Origin: an uncultured Pelagibacteraceae bacterium
GTDB lineage: Bacteria; Pseudomonadota; Alphaproteobacteria; Pelagibacterales; Pelagibacteraceae
DNA: 64,000 nucleotides
Assembly: GCA_902595125.1 (NCBI GenBank)
Contig: CACJOY010000002.1
Location: 1-64,000 of the forward strand
Direction: 5' to 3'
Part shown: positions 28,209 to 37,230 of the stretch, one piece after another
Layout of the letters: every line of letters starts with the position of its first letter
How positions within the stretch are numbered: position 1 is the stretch's first letter
Translations under genes and position numbers: made by a program
The notes under the pieces: generated by a model
Database searches by the model: none
Seen by the model: the letters and a program-made list of their open reading frames with translations, nothing else
Told to the model about the DNA's origin: nothing

Positions 28209-29129
28209 TTATGCTATAGATCTTAATGAGCTTCTATTAACAATAGTGTGAGGTAGACTTCGTTCTTGAATTTCTATGATGGAGAAATTTTCTTTATTTT
28301 TGAATACTTTTCTTAATAATTGGTTAGTAAGATAATGGCCACCCTGAGAGCAAACAACACTAGCTAACATCCTATAGCCACATGTATAAAGATCACCTAT
28401 ACAATCAAGTATTTTATGGTTTACGAACTCTTTAGAATTTCTTAAGCCATCTTCATTTAAGATTGTCTTGTCTTTTACTACAATAGCATTATCCAATGAT
28501 CCACCTTTGGCAAGGCCGTTTTTTTTTATTATTTCAATATCCTCAAATAAACAAAATGTTCTAGAATTATAAATATCTGTTAAATCTTCTTCATAAACAT
28601 TAATTTTATTTTTTTGATTTCCAATTATATTATTTTTATATTTCAATTCAAAATCTATATCCAAACTCAATTTTGACGGTTCAATTGAAATAAATCTATT
28701 TCCATCATCAAATTTGATTTTTTTATTAATCTTTATAATTTTGATAGGTGAATCGCTTATCCTAAATCCGCAGGTAATTATTTTTTCAACAAATTCTTTC
28801 GCAGAGCCGTCTAAAATTGGAACTTCTTCATTATCAATTTCAATTAATGCATTGTCTACACCAACTCCAAGTAAAGCTCCCATCAAATGTTCGATAGTTG
28901 AAACTTTAGCACCATACTCGTTTGAGATAGTAGTATTTAATGAAGTGTTGCTCACATTTTCAAAATTTGGAAAGATAGTGTTATTTGAATATAAATCAGT
29001 TCTTTTGAATATTATTCCTGAATTTGGTTCTGCTGGTTTAATATTTAATTTAACAGTTTTTCCACTATGCAGCCCAATTCCACTAAACTTAATAGTATCT
29101 TTAACTGTTTTTTGATTAAGATTAGACAT
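28209..29129 (-). CDS. lpxC: UDP-3-O-acyl-N-acetylglucosamine deacetylase
   Basis: 306 codons. It performs the committed step of lipid A synthesis and needs zinc. Motifs: TVKDTIKFSGIGLHSGKTV at the N-terminus, STIEHLMGALLGVGVDNALI with a zinc His, ILDGSAKEF, VNHKILDCIGDLY with the second His and Asp, and GGHYLTNQLLRK with the catalytic His. It lies downstream of the shortened ftsA-like gene, the standard alphaproteobacterial position although ftsZ has left this spot. Confidence 0.96.
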   Translation of the reverse strand: MSNLNQKTVKDTIKFSGIGLHSGKTVKLNIKPAEPNSGIIFKRTDLYSNNTIFPNFENVSNTSLNTTISNEYGAKVSTIEHLMGALLGVGVDNALIEIDNEEVPILDGSAKEFVEKIITCGFRISDSPIKIIKINKKIKFDDGNRFISIEPSKLSLDIDFELKYKNNIIGNQKNKINVYEEDLTDIYNSRTFCLFEDIEIIKKNGLAKGGSLDNAIVVKDKTILNEDGLRNSKEFVNHKILDCIGDLYTCGYRMLASVVCSQGGHYLTNQLLRKVFKNKENFSIIEIQERSLPHTIVNRSSLRSIA

Positions 29130-29191
29130 TAAAAGCTTTTAATATTGTTTTAATTTTAAAGAAAAACAACAAATGTTACTGGAAACTACAA

Positions 29192-29896
29192 TTAACTAAA
29201 AAAATTAAAGAATTTCTCGAAAAAACCTTGTTTTTTGTGGTTTTTAGTTACTATCATAACTTCATTTTCAAATGATCCTTTGACTATTTTCTTTGACAAG
29301 TTGTAAATATCTGAACTGTCCTCATCAATAAATTTTTTGATATAGTCATATGCTGTAACACTCTTGAGTGATATTTGGTATCTTTTTAATATTTGCTCAA
29401 AAGATTTAAATAAGTGATCAGAAAGACAAATAAATTTTAAATCTAATGAAAAATTTCTACATTTTAGGTTTTTTGGTAATTTTAAAAAATGTTTTTCATC
29501 AATTATGTAATTCTCAATAATTAAGTGAATTATTTTTTTTTTTTCCAAAGTTTTTCTACATATATCTTTAGCTTCATTTAATGTATGAGATAAACTATTC
29601 GATGATAATTGATTTCCAAAATTATCTTTTTTTATCGAAATTTTAACGGGAAAAAAATTATTAAAATCGATTATTAAATAGATATTCTTTACAAAATTTT
29701 TTAGAATTTTTTCTATTTTAAAAATATTATTGTCTAAAAAGTCATTCAATCCATTAAAATCAATGTTACTAGTATTATTTGATAATTCTATTTCCTCTAA
29801 ATAAATTTTTTGTAAGTCAAATTTTCTTATCACTAGAATAGAAAATTTTTTATTACTTACTAATAAAAAAGTTTCAAATTGAATATCACTTGTCAT
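29192..29896 (-). CDS. ftsA: Shortened FtsA-like protein lacking subdomains 2A/2B
   Basis: 234 codons against about 400-420 for normal FtsA, in the ftsA slot after ftsQ. Residues 8-75 follow subdomain 1A: a strand pair without the phosphate-1 loop (VSNKKFSILV where FtsA has an IGTSK-type sequence), then a helix and NIYLIID matching SVYLALS. Residues 104-196 follow subdomain 1C: LNEAKDICR, IIHLIIENYIIDE (compare ILHVIPQEYAIDE), FICLSD, and LKRYQISLKSVTAYDY. The second half of the actin fold is missing. The tail KKQGFFEKFFNFFS is amphipathic, like the FtsA membrane-targeting helix. It may link FtsN/FtsQ-type partners to the membrane without ATP binding. The assignment rests on synteny and motif alignment by eye. 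Confidence 0.7.
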   Translation of the reverse strand: MTSDIQFETFLLVSNKKFSILVIRKFDLQKIYLEEIELSNNTSNIDFNGLNDFLDNNIFKIEKILKNFVKNIYLIIDFNNFFPVKISIKKDNFGNQLSSNSLSHTLNEAKDICRKTLEKKKIIHLIIENYIIDEKHFLKLPKNLKCRNFSLDLKFICLSDHLFKSFEQILKRYQISLKSVTAYDYIKKFIDEDSSDIYNLSKKIVKGSFENEVMIVTKNHKKQGFFEKFFNFFS

Positions 29897-30563
29897 TTAT
29901 TATAATCTGATCTTCTTGTCGCAAATCTATTAGACTTACTTTTTCAAATTTCTTATCTGCTAATATAATTGTTGATAGGTCGATATTTTCTTTTACTTTG
30001 TTTTTCGATAACTTAATCAATATACCAGAATATGTTTCTAAGTCCCATCTCCCAGATGGAAAAAAATAGAGATTTTTTATCTCTTTAAAATCAAAATTTG
30101 ATTTATCAATTAGATATTTTAAATTTTTAAAATCATTATTTTTAAAATTTCCATGTATTAAAGGAATTTTTTCTATTATGTCTTCTGTATAAATAAATTT
30201 ACCATTTGATCCTAATAAAAAATTCACTCCATCTTTTTTTACATAGGCTAAAAACTTTGTCTTATGAATCTTAATTTCAAGTGATGAGGGATATCTTTTA
30301 AAAATTAGATATTTTTCAACAAGGTTATTTGAGCTAATTATCTTGTCTATTTTTTTTTTATCTAAAGTAAATAGATTTTCTATTTGTAAAAAAACAAAAT
30401 TATTTAATAGTTTAGAATTTTCTTCATCACTTAAACCTATTATGTTTATTTTATTTATTTTTGGAATTTCAAATTTATCCAAATTTTTGTTAGAAATCGT
30501 TCCTAATAAAATAAATAAGAAAAGATAAATTAAAATTTTGTTATTTTTTAGTTGAAGCATCAT
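29886..30563 (-). CDS. ftsQ: Cell division protein FtsQ
   Basis: 225 codons. A short cytoplasmic start is followed by one transmembrane helix (ILIYLFLFILLGTI) and a POTRA-like domain (PKINKINIIGLSDEENSKLL), then a beta domain (FLAYVKKDGVNFLLGSNGKFI). FtsQ links early and late divisome proteins. The start overlaps ddl by 23 bases; two consecutive ATGs (30563 and 30560) are possible. Its end overlaps the ftsA-like gene by 11 bases. Identity rests on synteny plus this architecture; the sequence itself is diverged. Confidence 0.85.
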   Translation of the reverse strand: MMLQLKNNKILIYLFLFILLGTISNKNLDKFEIPKINKINIIGLSDEENSKLLNNFVFLQIENLFTLDKKKIDKIISSNNLVEKYLIFKRYPSSLEIKIHKTKFLAYVKKDGVNFLLGSNGKFIYTEDIIEKIPLIHGNFKNNDFKNLKYLIDKSNFDFKEIKNLYFFPSGRWDLETYSGILIKLSKNKVKENIDLSTIILADKKFEKVSLIDLRQEDQIIINDK

Positions 30564-31455
30564 TTAAAATTAACTCAAGTAATTTAATAAAATTAATTCC
30601 ATGATAAGCTGCTATCTCTGGTACTAAAGATAAGCTCGTCATACCTGGTTGTGTATTAATTTCAAGAAGGAAAAATTTTCCATTGTAGTATTTAAAATCT
30701 GATCTCGTAACACCTCTACAACTTATAAGCTTATGAGCTTTAATGGCGATATCCATTAACTTATCATATTCACTTTTTTTTAGATTAACTGGAATTATAT
30801 GTTTTGTATTTGCTTTGGAGCTATATTTTGCTTGATAATCATAAAATTTTCTTTTCGGCCTAAGTTCTATTGCTCCCAGCTTTTTATTATTAATAATTGC
30901 AGCTTGTATCTCTCTCCCTGGTATAAATTCTTCAATCATTATCTTTTTATAATTTTCTAATAATTTTAAATTTTTAATAATATTTTTCCTTGAACAAATA
31001 AAAACATTTACACTGGAGCCTTCATTTATAGGTTTTATAACCACAGGAAATTTTAGTTTTTTATCAATTAACTTAATTAAATTTTTGTTTGATTTATCAA
31101 ACAAATAAACAAAAAATTTAGGAGTAATTATATTATTTCTAATGAAAAGTTTTTTTGATATCTCTTTATCCATAGCTATTGCTGAAGAAATTACTCCTGA
31201 GTGAGTGTATGGAACACCAGTGCTCTCTAGAATAGTTTGTATATAACCATCTTCACCAAACTGACCATGTAAAGCATTAAAAATAATATTTGGTTTAAAT
31301 GATTTTATTTTACCAACTAATTCAAAGTCTGGTTCAGCAATTTTTACTTTATATTTATTTTTAACAAGTTCTTTCATAACTTGTTTACCTGTATCCAAAC
31401 TAATCGTTCTCTCTTTAGATATACCACCAGAAATTATTAATATTTTTTTTTTCAA
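30541..31455 (-). CDS. ddl: D-alanine-D-alanine ligase
   Basis: 304 codons of ATP-grasp enzyme. Motifs: ISGGISKERTISLDTG, FNALHGQFGEDGYIQTILE, PYTHSGVISSAIAMDK, PVVIKPINEGSSVNVF (ATP-grasp Lys/Glu) and FLLEINTQPGMTSLSLVPE at the C-terminus. It makes the D-Ala-D-Ala dipeptide used by MurF. The start codon appears to be TTG (31455), one base after the murB stop; no ATG or GTG in a suitable place was seen. Confidence 0.95.
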   Translation of the reverse strand: MKKKILIISGGISKERTISLDTGKQVMKELVKNKYKVKIAEPDFELVGKIKSFKPNIIFNALHGQFGEDGYIQTILESTGVPYTHSGVISSAIAMDKEISKKLFIRNNIITPKFFVYLFDKSNKNLIKLIDKKLKFPVVIKPINEGSSVNVFICSRKNIIKNLKLLENYKKIMIEEFIPGREIQAAIINNKKLGAIELRPKRKFYDYQAKYSSKANTKHIIPVNLKKSEYDKLMDIAIKAHKLISCRGVTRSDFKYYNGKFFLLEINTQPGMTSLSLVPEIAAYHGINFIKLLELILNDASTKK

Positions 31456-31456
31456 A

Positions 31457-32365
31457 TTATTCCAAAATTTTAATTTCTTTTTCTAAACTAATACCAGTTT
31501 TTTCTAAAACTTTTTTTGCAACAAAATCTATTAAGTTTTTCATATCCTCAAATTTTGCATCTCCTTTATTTACAAAAAAATTACAATGTTTTTTTGAAAT
31601 ATAGGCATCTCCAAAATTTGTATCTAAAGGAACAGACTCTTTAATAAGTTCCCAGACTTTTTTTTTTGTCTGGAATATTGGATTTTTAAATGTACTACCA
31701 CTTGTTTTTATTCTTGTCGGTTGAGATTTTTCTTTTTTTAGTTTTAACTCATTTATCAAATTTTTAATTTTTTCCTTCTTTCCTTTTTTACCTATGAAAG
31801 AAGCACTCAAAAAAATTAGATCTTCATGCAAACTAGTATTTCTATACTCAAATTTTATGTCATCGGCTGGTAAAGTTATTACATTACCTAAAAAATCAAT
31901 TGCCTGAATAGATAATAATATATCTTTAAATTCTTTATTAAAACAACCAGCATTCATTCTTATGCCTCCTCCAATGGTTCCTGGAATACATGATAAAAAT
32001 TCAAAACCACTTAAATTATTATTTGCTGCAAAATCGGATAAAGCTTTATCTGATGTAGCACTTCCTGCAATTATAACATCATCACCAAGCAAAGAAATAT
32101 TATTAAAATTTTTACCTAATTTTATTACTACACCATCAAACATATCATCTGTAATCAAAGTGTTTGATCCAGCGCCTAGAATAAATATTTTTTCTCTTCC
32201 ATTTAATTTTTTAATAAAACTGACTAATTCCTTTAAATTATTGACTTTATAAAAAACTTTTGATTTTCCACCAATATTAAACCAATTCTTTTTTTTTAAA
32301 TCATGTTCAAATTTTACATGCTCACCAAATTCCTTAAATAAATCTTTGAGTTCGTCTATTTTCAT
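31457..32365 (-). CDS. murB: UDP-N-acetylenolpyruvoylglucosamine reductase
   Basis: 302 codons. FAD-binding MurB with KKNWFNIGGKSKVFYK, FILGAGSNTLITDD, LSCIPGTIGGGIRMNAGCF, the type-specific SQPTRIKTSGSTFKNP with the catalytic Ser, and ISKKHCNFFVNKGDA near the end. It reduces the enolpyruvyl group to give UDP-MurNAc, the substrate of MurC. Its ATG overlaps the murC stop (TAATG). Confidence 0.96.
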   Translation of the reverse strand: MKIDELKDLFKEFGEHVKFEHDLKKKNWFNIGGKSKVFYKVNNLKELVSFIKKLNGREKIFILGAGSNTLITDDMFDGVVIKLGKNFNNISLLGDDVIIAGSATSDKALSDFAANNNLSGFEFLSCIPGTIGGGIRMNAGCFNKEFKDILLSIQAIDFLGNVITLPADDIKFEYRNTSLHEDLIFLSASFIGKKGKKEKIKNLINELKLKKEKSQPTRIKTSGSTFKNPIFQTKKKVWELIKESVPLDTNFGDAYISKKHCNFFVNKGDAKFEDMKNLIDFVAKKVLEKTGISLEKEIKILE

Positions 32366-33759
32366 TATAATAATTCAGGAAGTTTTCTCATCCAATTTGA
32401 GATTGAACCAGCCCCCATTCCAATCACGATTTTTTTTCCATACATATTTTTTTTGAGAAATTTTGCTAACTGATAATTATTATCGACCAAAAATAATTTT
32501 ACTTTAGAATTTTTAATAATTTCTTTTGCAAAATTTAAATAACTAAATCCCAATTTTATTCTTTCCCCAGCAGTATATATAGGGCATAAAACAACTATAT
32601 CTGAGTTTTTAAAAGCAAATGAAAATTGTTTTCTTAAATCTTTCAATCTTGTAATACGGTGAGGTTGAAAAATACAAACTTTTTCATATCCATTGAAAAC
32701 TTTTTTAACACCATCTAAAACATTATTGATTTCTGTTGGATGATGAGCATAGTCATCATAAAAATCTATATTGTTGTAAGAAAATATTTTATTAAATCGT
32801 CTTTGTACCCCTCTAAAATTTAATAAACCTCTTTTTATATCATATACAGAAATTCCAACGGTAAGTGCAACTGCTGTTGCTGCAACAGCATTTCTTATAT
32901 TATGATTTCCAAATAAAGGAATTCTAATTTTTTTAATATCAATTTTTTTTTTATTTGGAACTTTTATCTGCAGGTCAAATTCAGATAAACTTATGCTCTG
33001 TTTGATGTTTTTGATCAAAAAATTGGATTTTAAATTTGTACCGTAAGTGTAAAAATTTTTATTCTTCAATTTTTTTACTAAATCATGATTAATTTTATCA
33101 TCTAAGCAAATAAATGATTTTCCAAATGAGGGGACCCTCTCTATAAATTGAATAAAATAGTTTTTTAGCTTATCTATAGATTTATAAAAATCCATGTGTT
33201 CCCTGTCTATATTTGTAATAATTGAATAAGTTGGTGGAATGTGAACAAAACTTCCATCCGACTCATCAGCTTCCAAAATAGACCAGTCACTCCTTCCAAG
33301 TTTCGCTGAATTTTTTATTGAATTTATTACACCACCATTAATTACTGTAGGATCTATTTTAGTTTTCTGAAAAATTGAAGCTATTAAAGACGTGGTAGTA
33401 GTCTTTCCGTGAGATCCAACAACAACAATATTCTTCATCAAGGAAACTATATGAGCTAACATTTCTCCTCTAGTTATAATTGGTAAATTTTTTCTTTTAG
33501 CCTCTATAACTTCTGGGTTTTTATTTTTTATAGCAGAGGAAATAACTAATATTGTAGCATTTGTTATATTTTGTTTTTTTTGTCCTATAAAAACTTTAAT
33601 TTTATCTTTTTTAAGTCTTTCAATATTTTTATTCAAATATAGATCGCTGCCTTGAACTTTAAATCCTTTACCTTTCATTATAAGAGAAAGTCCACTCATG
33701 CCTATGCCCCCAATACCAACAAAGTGGATTATTTCATTTTTTGCTAATTCAATTTTCAT
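32365..33759 (-). CDS. murC: UDP-N-acetylmuramate-L-alanine ligase
   Basis: 464 codons. N-terminal Rossmann motif FVGIGGIGMSGLS, P-loop VVGSHGKTTTTSLIA, ILEADESDGSFV, TNIDREHMDFY and FQPHRITRLKDL are standard for MurC. It adds L-Ala to UDP-MurNAc. It overlaps the end of murG by 11 bases and touches murB. Confidence 0.97.
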   Translation of the reverse strand: MKIELAKNEIIHFVGIGGIGMSGLSLIMKGKGFKVQGSDLYLNKNIERLKKDKIKVFIGQKKQNITNATILVISSAIKNKNPEVIEAKRKNLPIITRGEMLAHIVSLMKNIVVVGSHGKTTTTSLIASIFQKTKIDPTVINGGVINSIKNSAKLGRSDWSILEADESDGSFVHIPPTYSIITNIDREHMDFYKSIDKLKNYFIQFIERVPSFGKSFICLDDKINHDLVKKLKNKNFYTYGTNLKSNFLIKNIKQSISLSEFDLQIKVPNKKKIDIKKIRIPLFGNHNIRNAVAATAVALTVGISVYDIKRGLLNFRGVQRRFNKIFSYNNIDFYDDYAHHPTEINNVLDGVKKVFNGYEKVCIFQPHRITRLKDLRKQFSFAFKNSDIVVLCPIYTAGERIKLGFSYLNFAKEIIKNSKVKLFLVDNNYQLAKFLKKNMYGKKIVIGMGAGSISNWMRKLPELL

Positions 33760-34813
33760 TTATTGTTTTTGTAATTTTTTGATTAACATTTATCCATGAA
33801 TTTTGGTAATTTAATTTTTTTAAATTTTCTTTTTTTTTTAAAAAACTTCTTTTAACTTCAAGAATTTCATCTAAAACACGTTCAATTTCACTATCAAAGT
33901 GCTTTTGTTCAATAATCCAACAACAATCATTCTTTTTATAAAAAAGCGCATTCTCTAGTTGATGATTATCCTTTGAGTTTGGTAATGGAACAGCAATAAA
34001 TGGAATATTTAATAAAGAAAGTTCAGCTAAAGTTGAAGCCCCTGCTCTTGTAATACAAAGGTCAGCTTGTTGAATAGTGCTTATAAAATTCTCATCAAAA
34101 CTAAAAATTTTGTTTTCAATATTATTTTCACTATAAAATTTATTTAAATTTACTATATTTTTTTCATTAGTTTGATGTATTACTTTTATTGATTTTTTTT
34201 TTGAAATATTAGCAATAGAATTTTTTAAATTTTTGTCAAAAATATTTGCTCCTTGGCTTCCGCCAACTATTAATAGAGTAAATTTTTCGTTTGTTTGTTT
34301 AGAGATATTTGAATCGTATATTTTTTTTCTCACCAAAGGTTTTATTACTATCATTTTATCTCTAAGTAACTCAGGAAAATTCCTAATTTTTTCTGAATAG
34401 CAAAAAATTTTTTTACAATAATTTAAAAAAAACTTATTAGCACGACCCAAAACTTGATTGGGTTCTATCAAATAAATATCAAGTTTTAATAATTTAGCAG
34501 CTAAAATTAATGGTATTGACATATATCCCCCAATAGAAAATATCTTTTCAATTTTTTCTCGCCTTATTAAAAGGATAGATTTCACAGTCAAAAAAATAAT
34601 CAAAAATAAATTCAATGGTAGAAACAGAAAATTATTTAGTTTTGGTGTATTAACAATTTCAATTTGATAATTATTTTTGTCTAAAAATTTTAAACCTCTG
34701 ATATCAGTTGAGATTATTATATCATTTTTTTTTGACAAATGTTCATATAAAATGATTGCTGGAATTACGTGACCTCCTGATCCTCCAGTCGTAATTAAAA
34801 GTTTTTTTTTCAT
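33749..34813 (-). CDS. murG: Undecaprenyl-PP-MurNAc-pentapeptide GlcNAc transferase
   Basis: 354 codons, GT28 family. The N-terminal glycine loop ITTGGSGGHVIPAIILYE, FSIGGYMSIPLILAA, EPNQVLGRANKFF, LIVGGSQGANIFD and TRAGASTLAELSLLNIPFIAVPLP with DNHQLENA are the MurG lipid- and UDP-GlcNAc-binding motifs. It makes lipid II at the inner face of the membrane from the lipid I produced by MraY. Confidence 0.97.
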   Translation of the reverse strand: MKKKLLITTGGSGGHVIPAIILYEHLSKKNDIIISTDIRGLKFLDKNNYQIEIVNTPKLNNFLFLPLNLFLIIFLTVKSILLIRREKIEKIFSIGGYMSIPLILAAKLLKLDIYLIEPNQVLGRANKFFLNYCKKIFCYSEKIRNFPELLRDKMIVIKPLVRKKIYDSNISKQTNEKFTLLIVGGSQGANIFDKNLKNSIANISKKKSIKVIHQTNEKNIVNLNKFYSENNIENKIFSFDENFISTIQQADLCITRAGASTLAELSLLNIPFIAVPLPNSKDNHQLENALFYKKNDCCWIIEQKHFDSEIERVLDEILEVKRSFLKKKENLKKLNYQNSWINVNQKITKTINEN

Positions 34814-34814
34814 T

Positions 34815-35939
34815 CTAATGAATTTTTCTTTTCGTTAAATTTAGAATTATACCTGATAAAATTGAAATACTTATTATTGAAGATCCACCATAACTTATAA
34901 ATGGAAGCGTCATTCCTGTCGTTGGAAATAATCTGATATTTACTCCAATGTGTATCATTGCTTGAATCAAAATAAGACTTGTACATCCGACTAAAATCAA
35001 TTTTATTTTTTCTTCATTTTCTAAATAAACTTTTTTAAAAATTGAATAGATAAATATTAAAAACAACAATAAAATTAAAATTATGGCAATAACACCAAAC
35101 TCCTCGGAAATTACTGAAATAATATAGTCTGTATGAGCCTCTGGCACTCTATTTTTTAAAGTCCCCTCGCCAATTCCTTTACCAAAAAACCCTCCACTAA
35201 CAATAGATTCAATTGCTTTATCTGATTGAAAATTATGAGTACCACCTTGAGAGTCAAAAAAAGAAAGTAATCTGTTTTTAATATATTCAAATTTTGGAAT
35301 AAAAAAAATTAGATATGAAAATATAAAGATTAAAATAATAAAAAAAATTCCTAAAAACAAGATACTTATACCAGAAGTAAAAATTAAAATTGACCAACTA
35401 AGAAAAATTAAAATTGTTTGTCCAATATCTGGTTGAATGGCTAATAAAAACGCCACTGATAATGTTGTTAAAAAAGAAAAAAAATACTTAATAAAAATAT
35501 TGTTATATTTTTGAGCACTTAAAATTAAACTAATTACAATTATCAAAAACGGTTTAACAAGCTCAATAGGTTGAAATCTCGGTAAAAGGAATAAATCAAT
35601 CCATCTTTTAGATCCTTTAACTTCAATTCCTATAAAAGGCACTAAAATCAAGAATATGATTGAAAATAAAAAAATTATAGGAGAAATTCTAAAAAGTTTT
35701 TTTTCATCAAGTGAGGAAAAAAAGAAAATTATAACTATTCCTAGAAAAACAAATACCAGGTGTTTAAAAAAAAATAAATAATCATTCGTATTTAATTTAT
35801 CTGAAGCTATTAAAGAAGTTGAAACTAATGAAAAAAATAAACCAGTTACAAATAATAAAAGAATTAGAGAAAAAATAAATTTATCAATATTTTTCCACCA
35901 TTCATAATATAATTTATAAAAAAAATTTTTATTTTGCAT
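34815..35939 (-). CDS. ftsW: Septal peptidoglycan polymerase FtsW (SEDS)
   Basis: 374 codons from ATG 35939; a TTG one codon earlier is less likely. About ten transmembrane segments. SEDS motifs: KGSKRWIDLFLLPRFQPIELVKPF, AIQPDIGQTILIF with the catalytic Asp region, GGFFGKGIGEGTLKNRVPEAHTDYI-type loop, and TTGMTLPFISYGGSS. It polymerises glycan strands at the septum together with FtsI. The start overlaps the murD end by 11 bases. Confidence 0.96.
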   Translation of the reverse strand: MQNKNFFYKLYYEWWKNIDKFIFSLILLLFVTGLFFSLVSTSLIASDKLNTNDYLFFFKHLVFVFLGIVIIFFFSSLDEKKLFRISPIIFLFSIIFLILVPFIGIEVKGSKRWIDLFLLPRFQPIELVKPFLIIVISLILSAQKYNNIFIKYFFSFLTTLSVAFLLAIQPDIGQTILIFLSWSILIFTSGISILFLGIFFIILIFIFSYLIFFIPKFEYIKNRLLSFFDSQGGTHNFQSDKAIESIVSGGFFGKGIGEGTLKNRVPEAHTDYIISVISEEFGVIAIILILLLFLIFIYSIFKKVYLENEEKIKLILVGCTSLILIQAMIHIGVNIRLFPTTGMTLPFISYGGSSIISISILSGIILNLTKRKIH

Positions 35940-37230
35940 CAAAATAATTTTTTACTATTTTACTAAAATATAAACCTCTATCTTCAAAATTTTTAAAGCT
36001 ATCAAATGATGCTGCACAAGGACTAAACAAAATTGTTTTATTAATTGATTTTTCTTTATTTAAAAGAAAAAATATTCTTCTTAAAGCAATTTTAAGATTT
36101 TTAAAATTCTCAAATTTTATTTTATTTCTAAGTTGTTTGTTAAAAAATAAATAATTTTTCCCATATATGAATGCTCTAATTTTATTCAAATATCTATTTG
36201 GCAAAATAAATTTATCTCCTTTTTTTGGAATACCTCCTAATAACCAGTAAATATTTGAATTTATCTTTAATGCACCAATCGATGAAGAAAAACTTGTAGA
36301 TTTTGAGTCATTTATGATTGTTAATTTATTTTTATCATAAATAATTTGTTGACGATATTTTAGTCCTTTAAATTTCTCAATTGCATCTAGCAATAGTTTT
36401 TTATCAAGATTAAGTTTTTTTGATATTTCATAAACAAATGATAAATTTTCTTTATTTGTTTCATTTAAAAAATATTTATTTTTAATTTTTTTAAAAAATT
36501 TTTTTTTACTTTTTGTATTAACTTTGATTACTTTAACTTTTAAATTACATAATTTAAGTTCATTATTAATAAATTTGTCATTCCTTTTTACGAATGCTAA
36601 ATCTCCTTTTAATTGGTTTTTCAGTAATTTAAATTTGGCTTTAGTATATTTTTTTATAGTTTTATGTCTTTCAATATGATCAGGTGAAATGTTAAGGATT
36701 GCAGCATAATTTGATTTAAAAATTTTGCTATATTCTAACTGGTAAGAAGAAGCTTCAATCACAAAAAGTGTTTTTCTATTTATATTTTTAATTGATAAAA
36801 TTGGCGTTCCAATGTTGCCCACTAACCTCACGTCAAATTTTTGTTTTTGTAATACTTCATATAAAATTTGACAAGTTGTAGATTTTCCATTTGTCCCTGT
36901 GATCGTAATACAGTTGTTATTATAAAATGAACAAAATACATCAAGATCTGTATAGATCTTATCTTTATTTTTTTTTAAAAAAGCTGATAACTTGCAATTA
37001 TTTATATCGATGCCTGGACTTAGAATTATTTTGTCAAATTTAAATTTTGAGATCTTGTCAAATTTTATTATTTTTTTTTTTATTTTAAAAAATTTAATCT
37101 TTTTAATGAAATCATCATAAACATAAATTTCACACTTATTTTGTAAAAATTTTAGTGTAGATAGTCCACTTTTTCCTAACCCATATATTAATATTTTTTT
37201 TTTCAAAAAAATATTCAAAGTATTTTTCAT
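35929..37230 (-). CDS. murD: UDP-N-acetylmuramoylalanine-D-glutamate ligase
   Basis: 433 codons from ATG 37230, whose T overlaps the mraY TAA (TAATG); the longer TTG frame is rejected. Motifs: LIYGLGKSGLSTLKFL, ITGTNGKSTTCQILYEVL, IEASSYQLEY, NISPDHIERHKTIK, INDSKSTSFSSSIGAL and FSPCAASFDSFKNFEDRG. It adds D-Glu to UDP-MurNAc-L-Ala. Lysine- and asparagine-rich insertions make it look diverged, but every Mur ligase motif is present. Confidence 0.96.
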   Translation of the reverse strand: MKNTLNIFLKKKILIYGLGKSGLSTLKFLQNKCEIYVYDDFIKKIKFFKIKKKIIKFDKISKFKFDKIILSPGIDINNCKLSAFLKKNKDKIYTDLDVFCSFYNNNCITITGTNGKSTTCQILYEVLQKQKFDVRLVGNIGTPILSIKNINRKTLFVIEASSYQLEYSKIFKSNYAAILNISPDHIERHKTIKKYTKAKFKLLKNQLKGDLAFVKRNDKFINNELKLCNLKVKVIKVNTKSKKKFFKKIKNKYFLNETNKENLSFVYEISKKLNLDKKLLLDAIEKFKGLKYRQQIIYDKNKLTIINDSKSTSFSSSIGALKINSNIYWLLGGIPKKGDKFILPNRYLNKIRAFIYGKNYLFFNKQLRNKIKFENFKNLKIALRRIFFLLNKEKSINKTILFSPCAASFDSFKNFEDRGLYFSKIVKNYFDAK

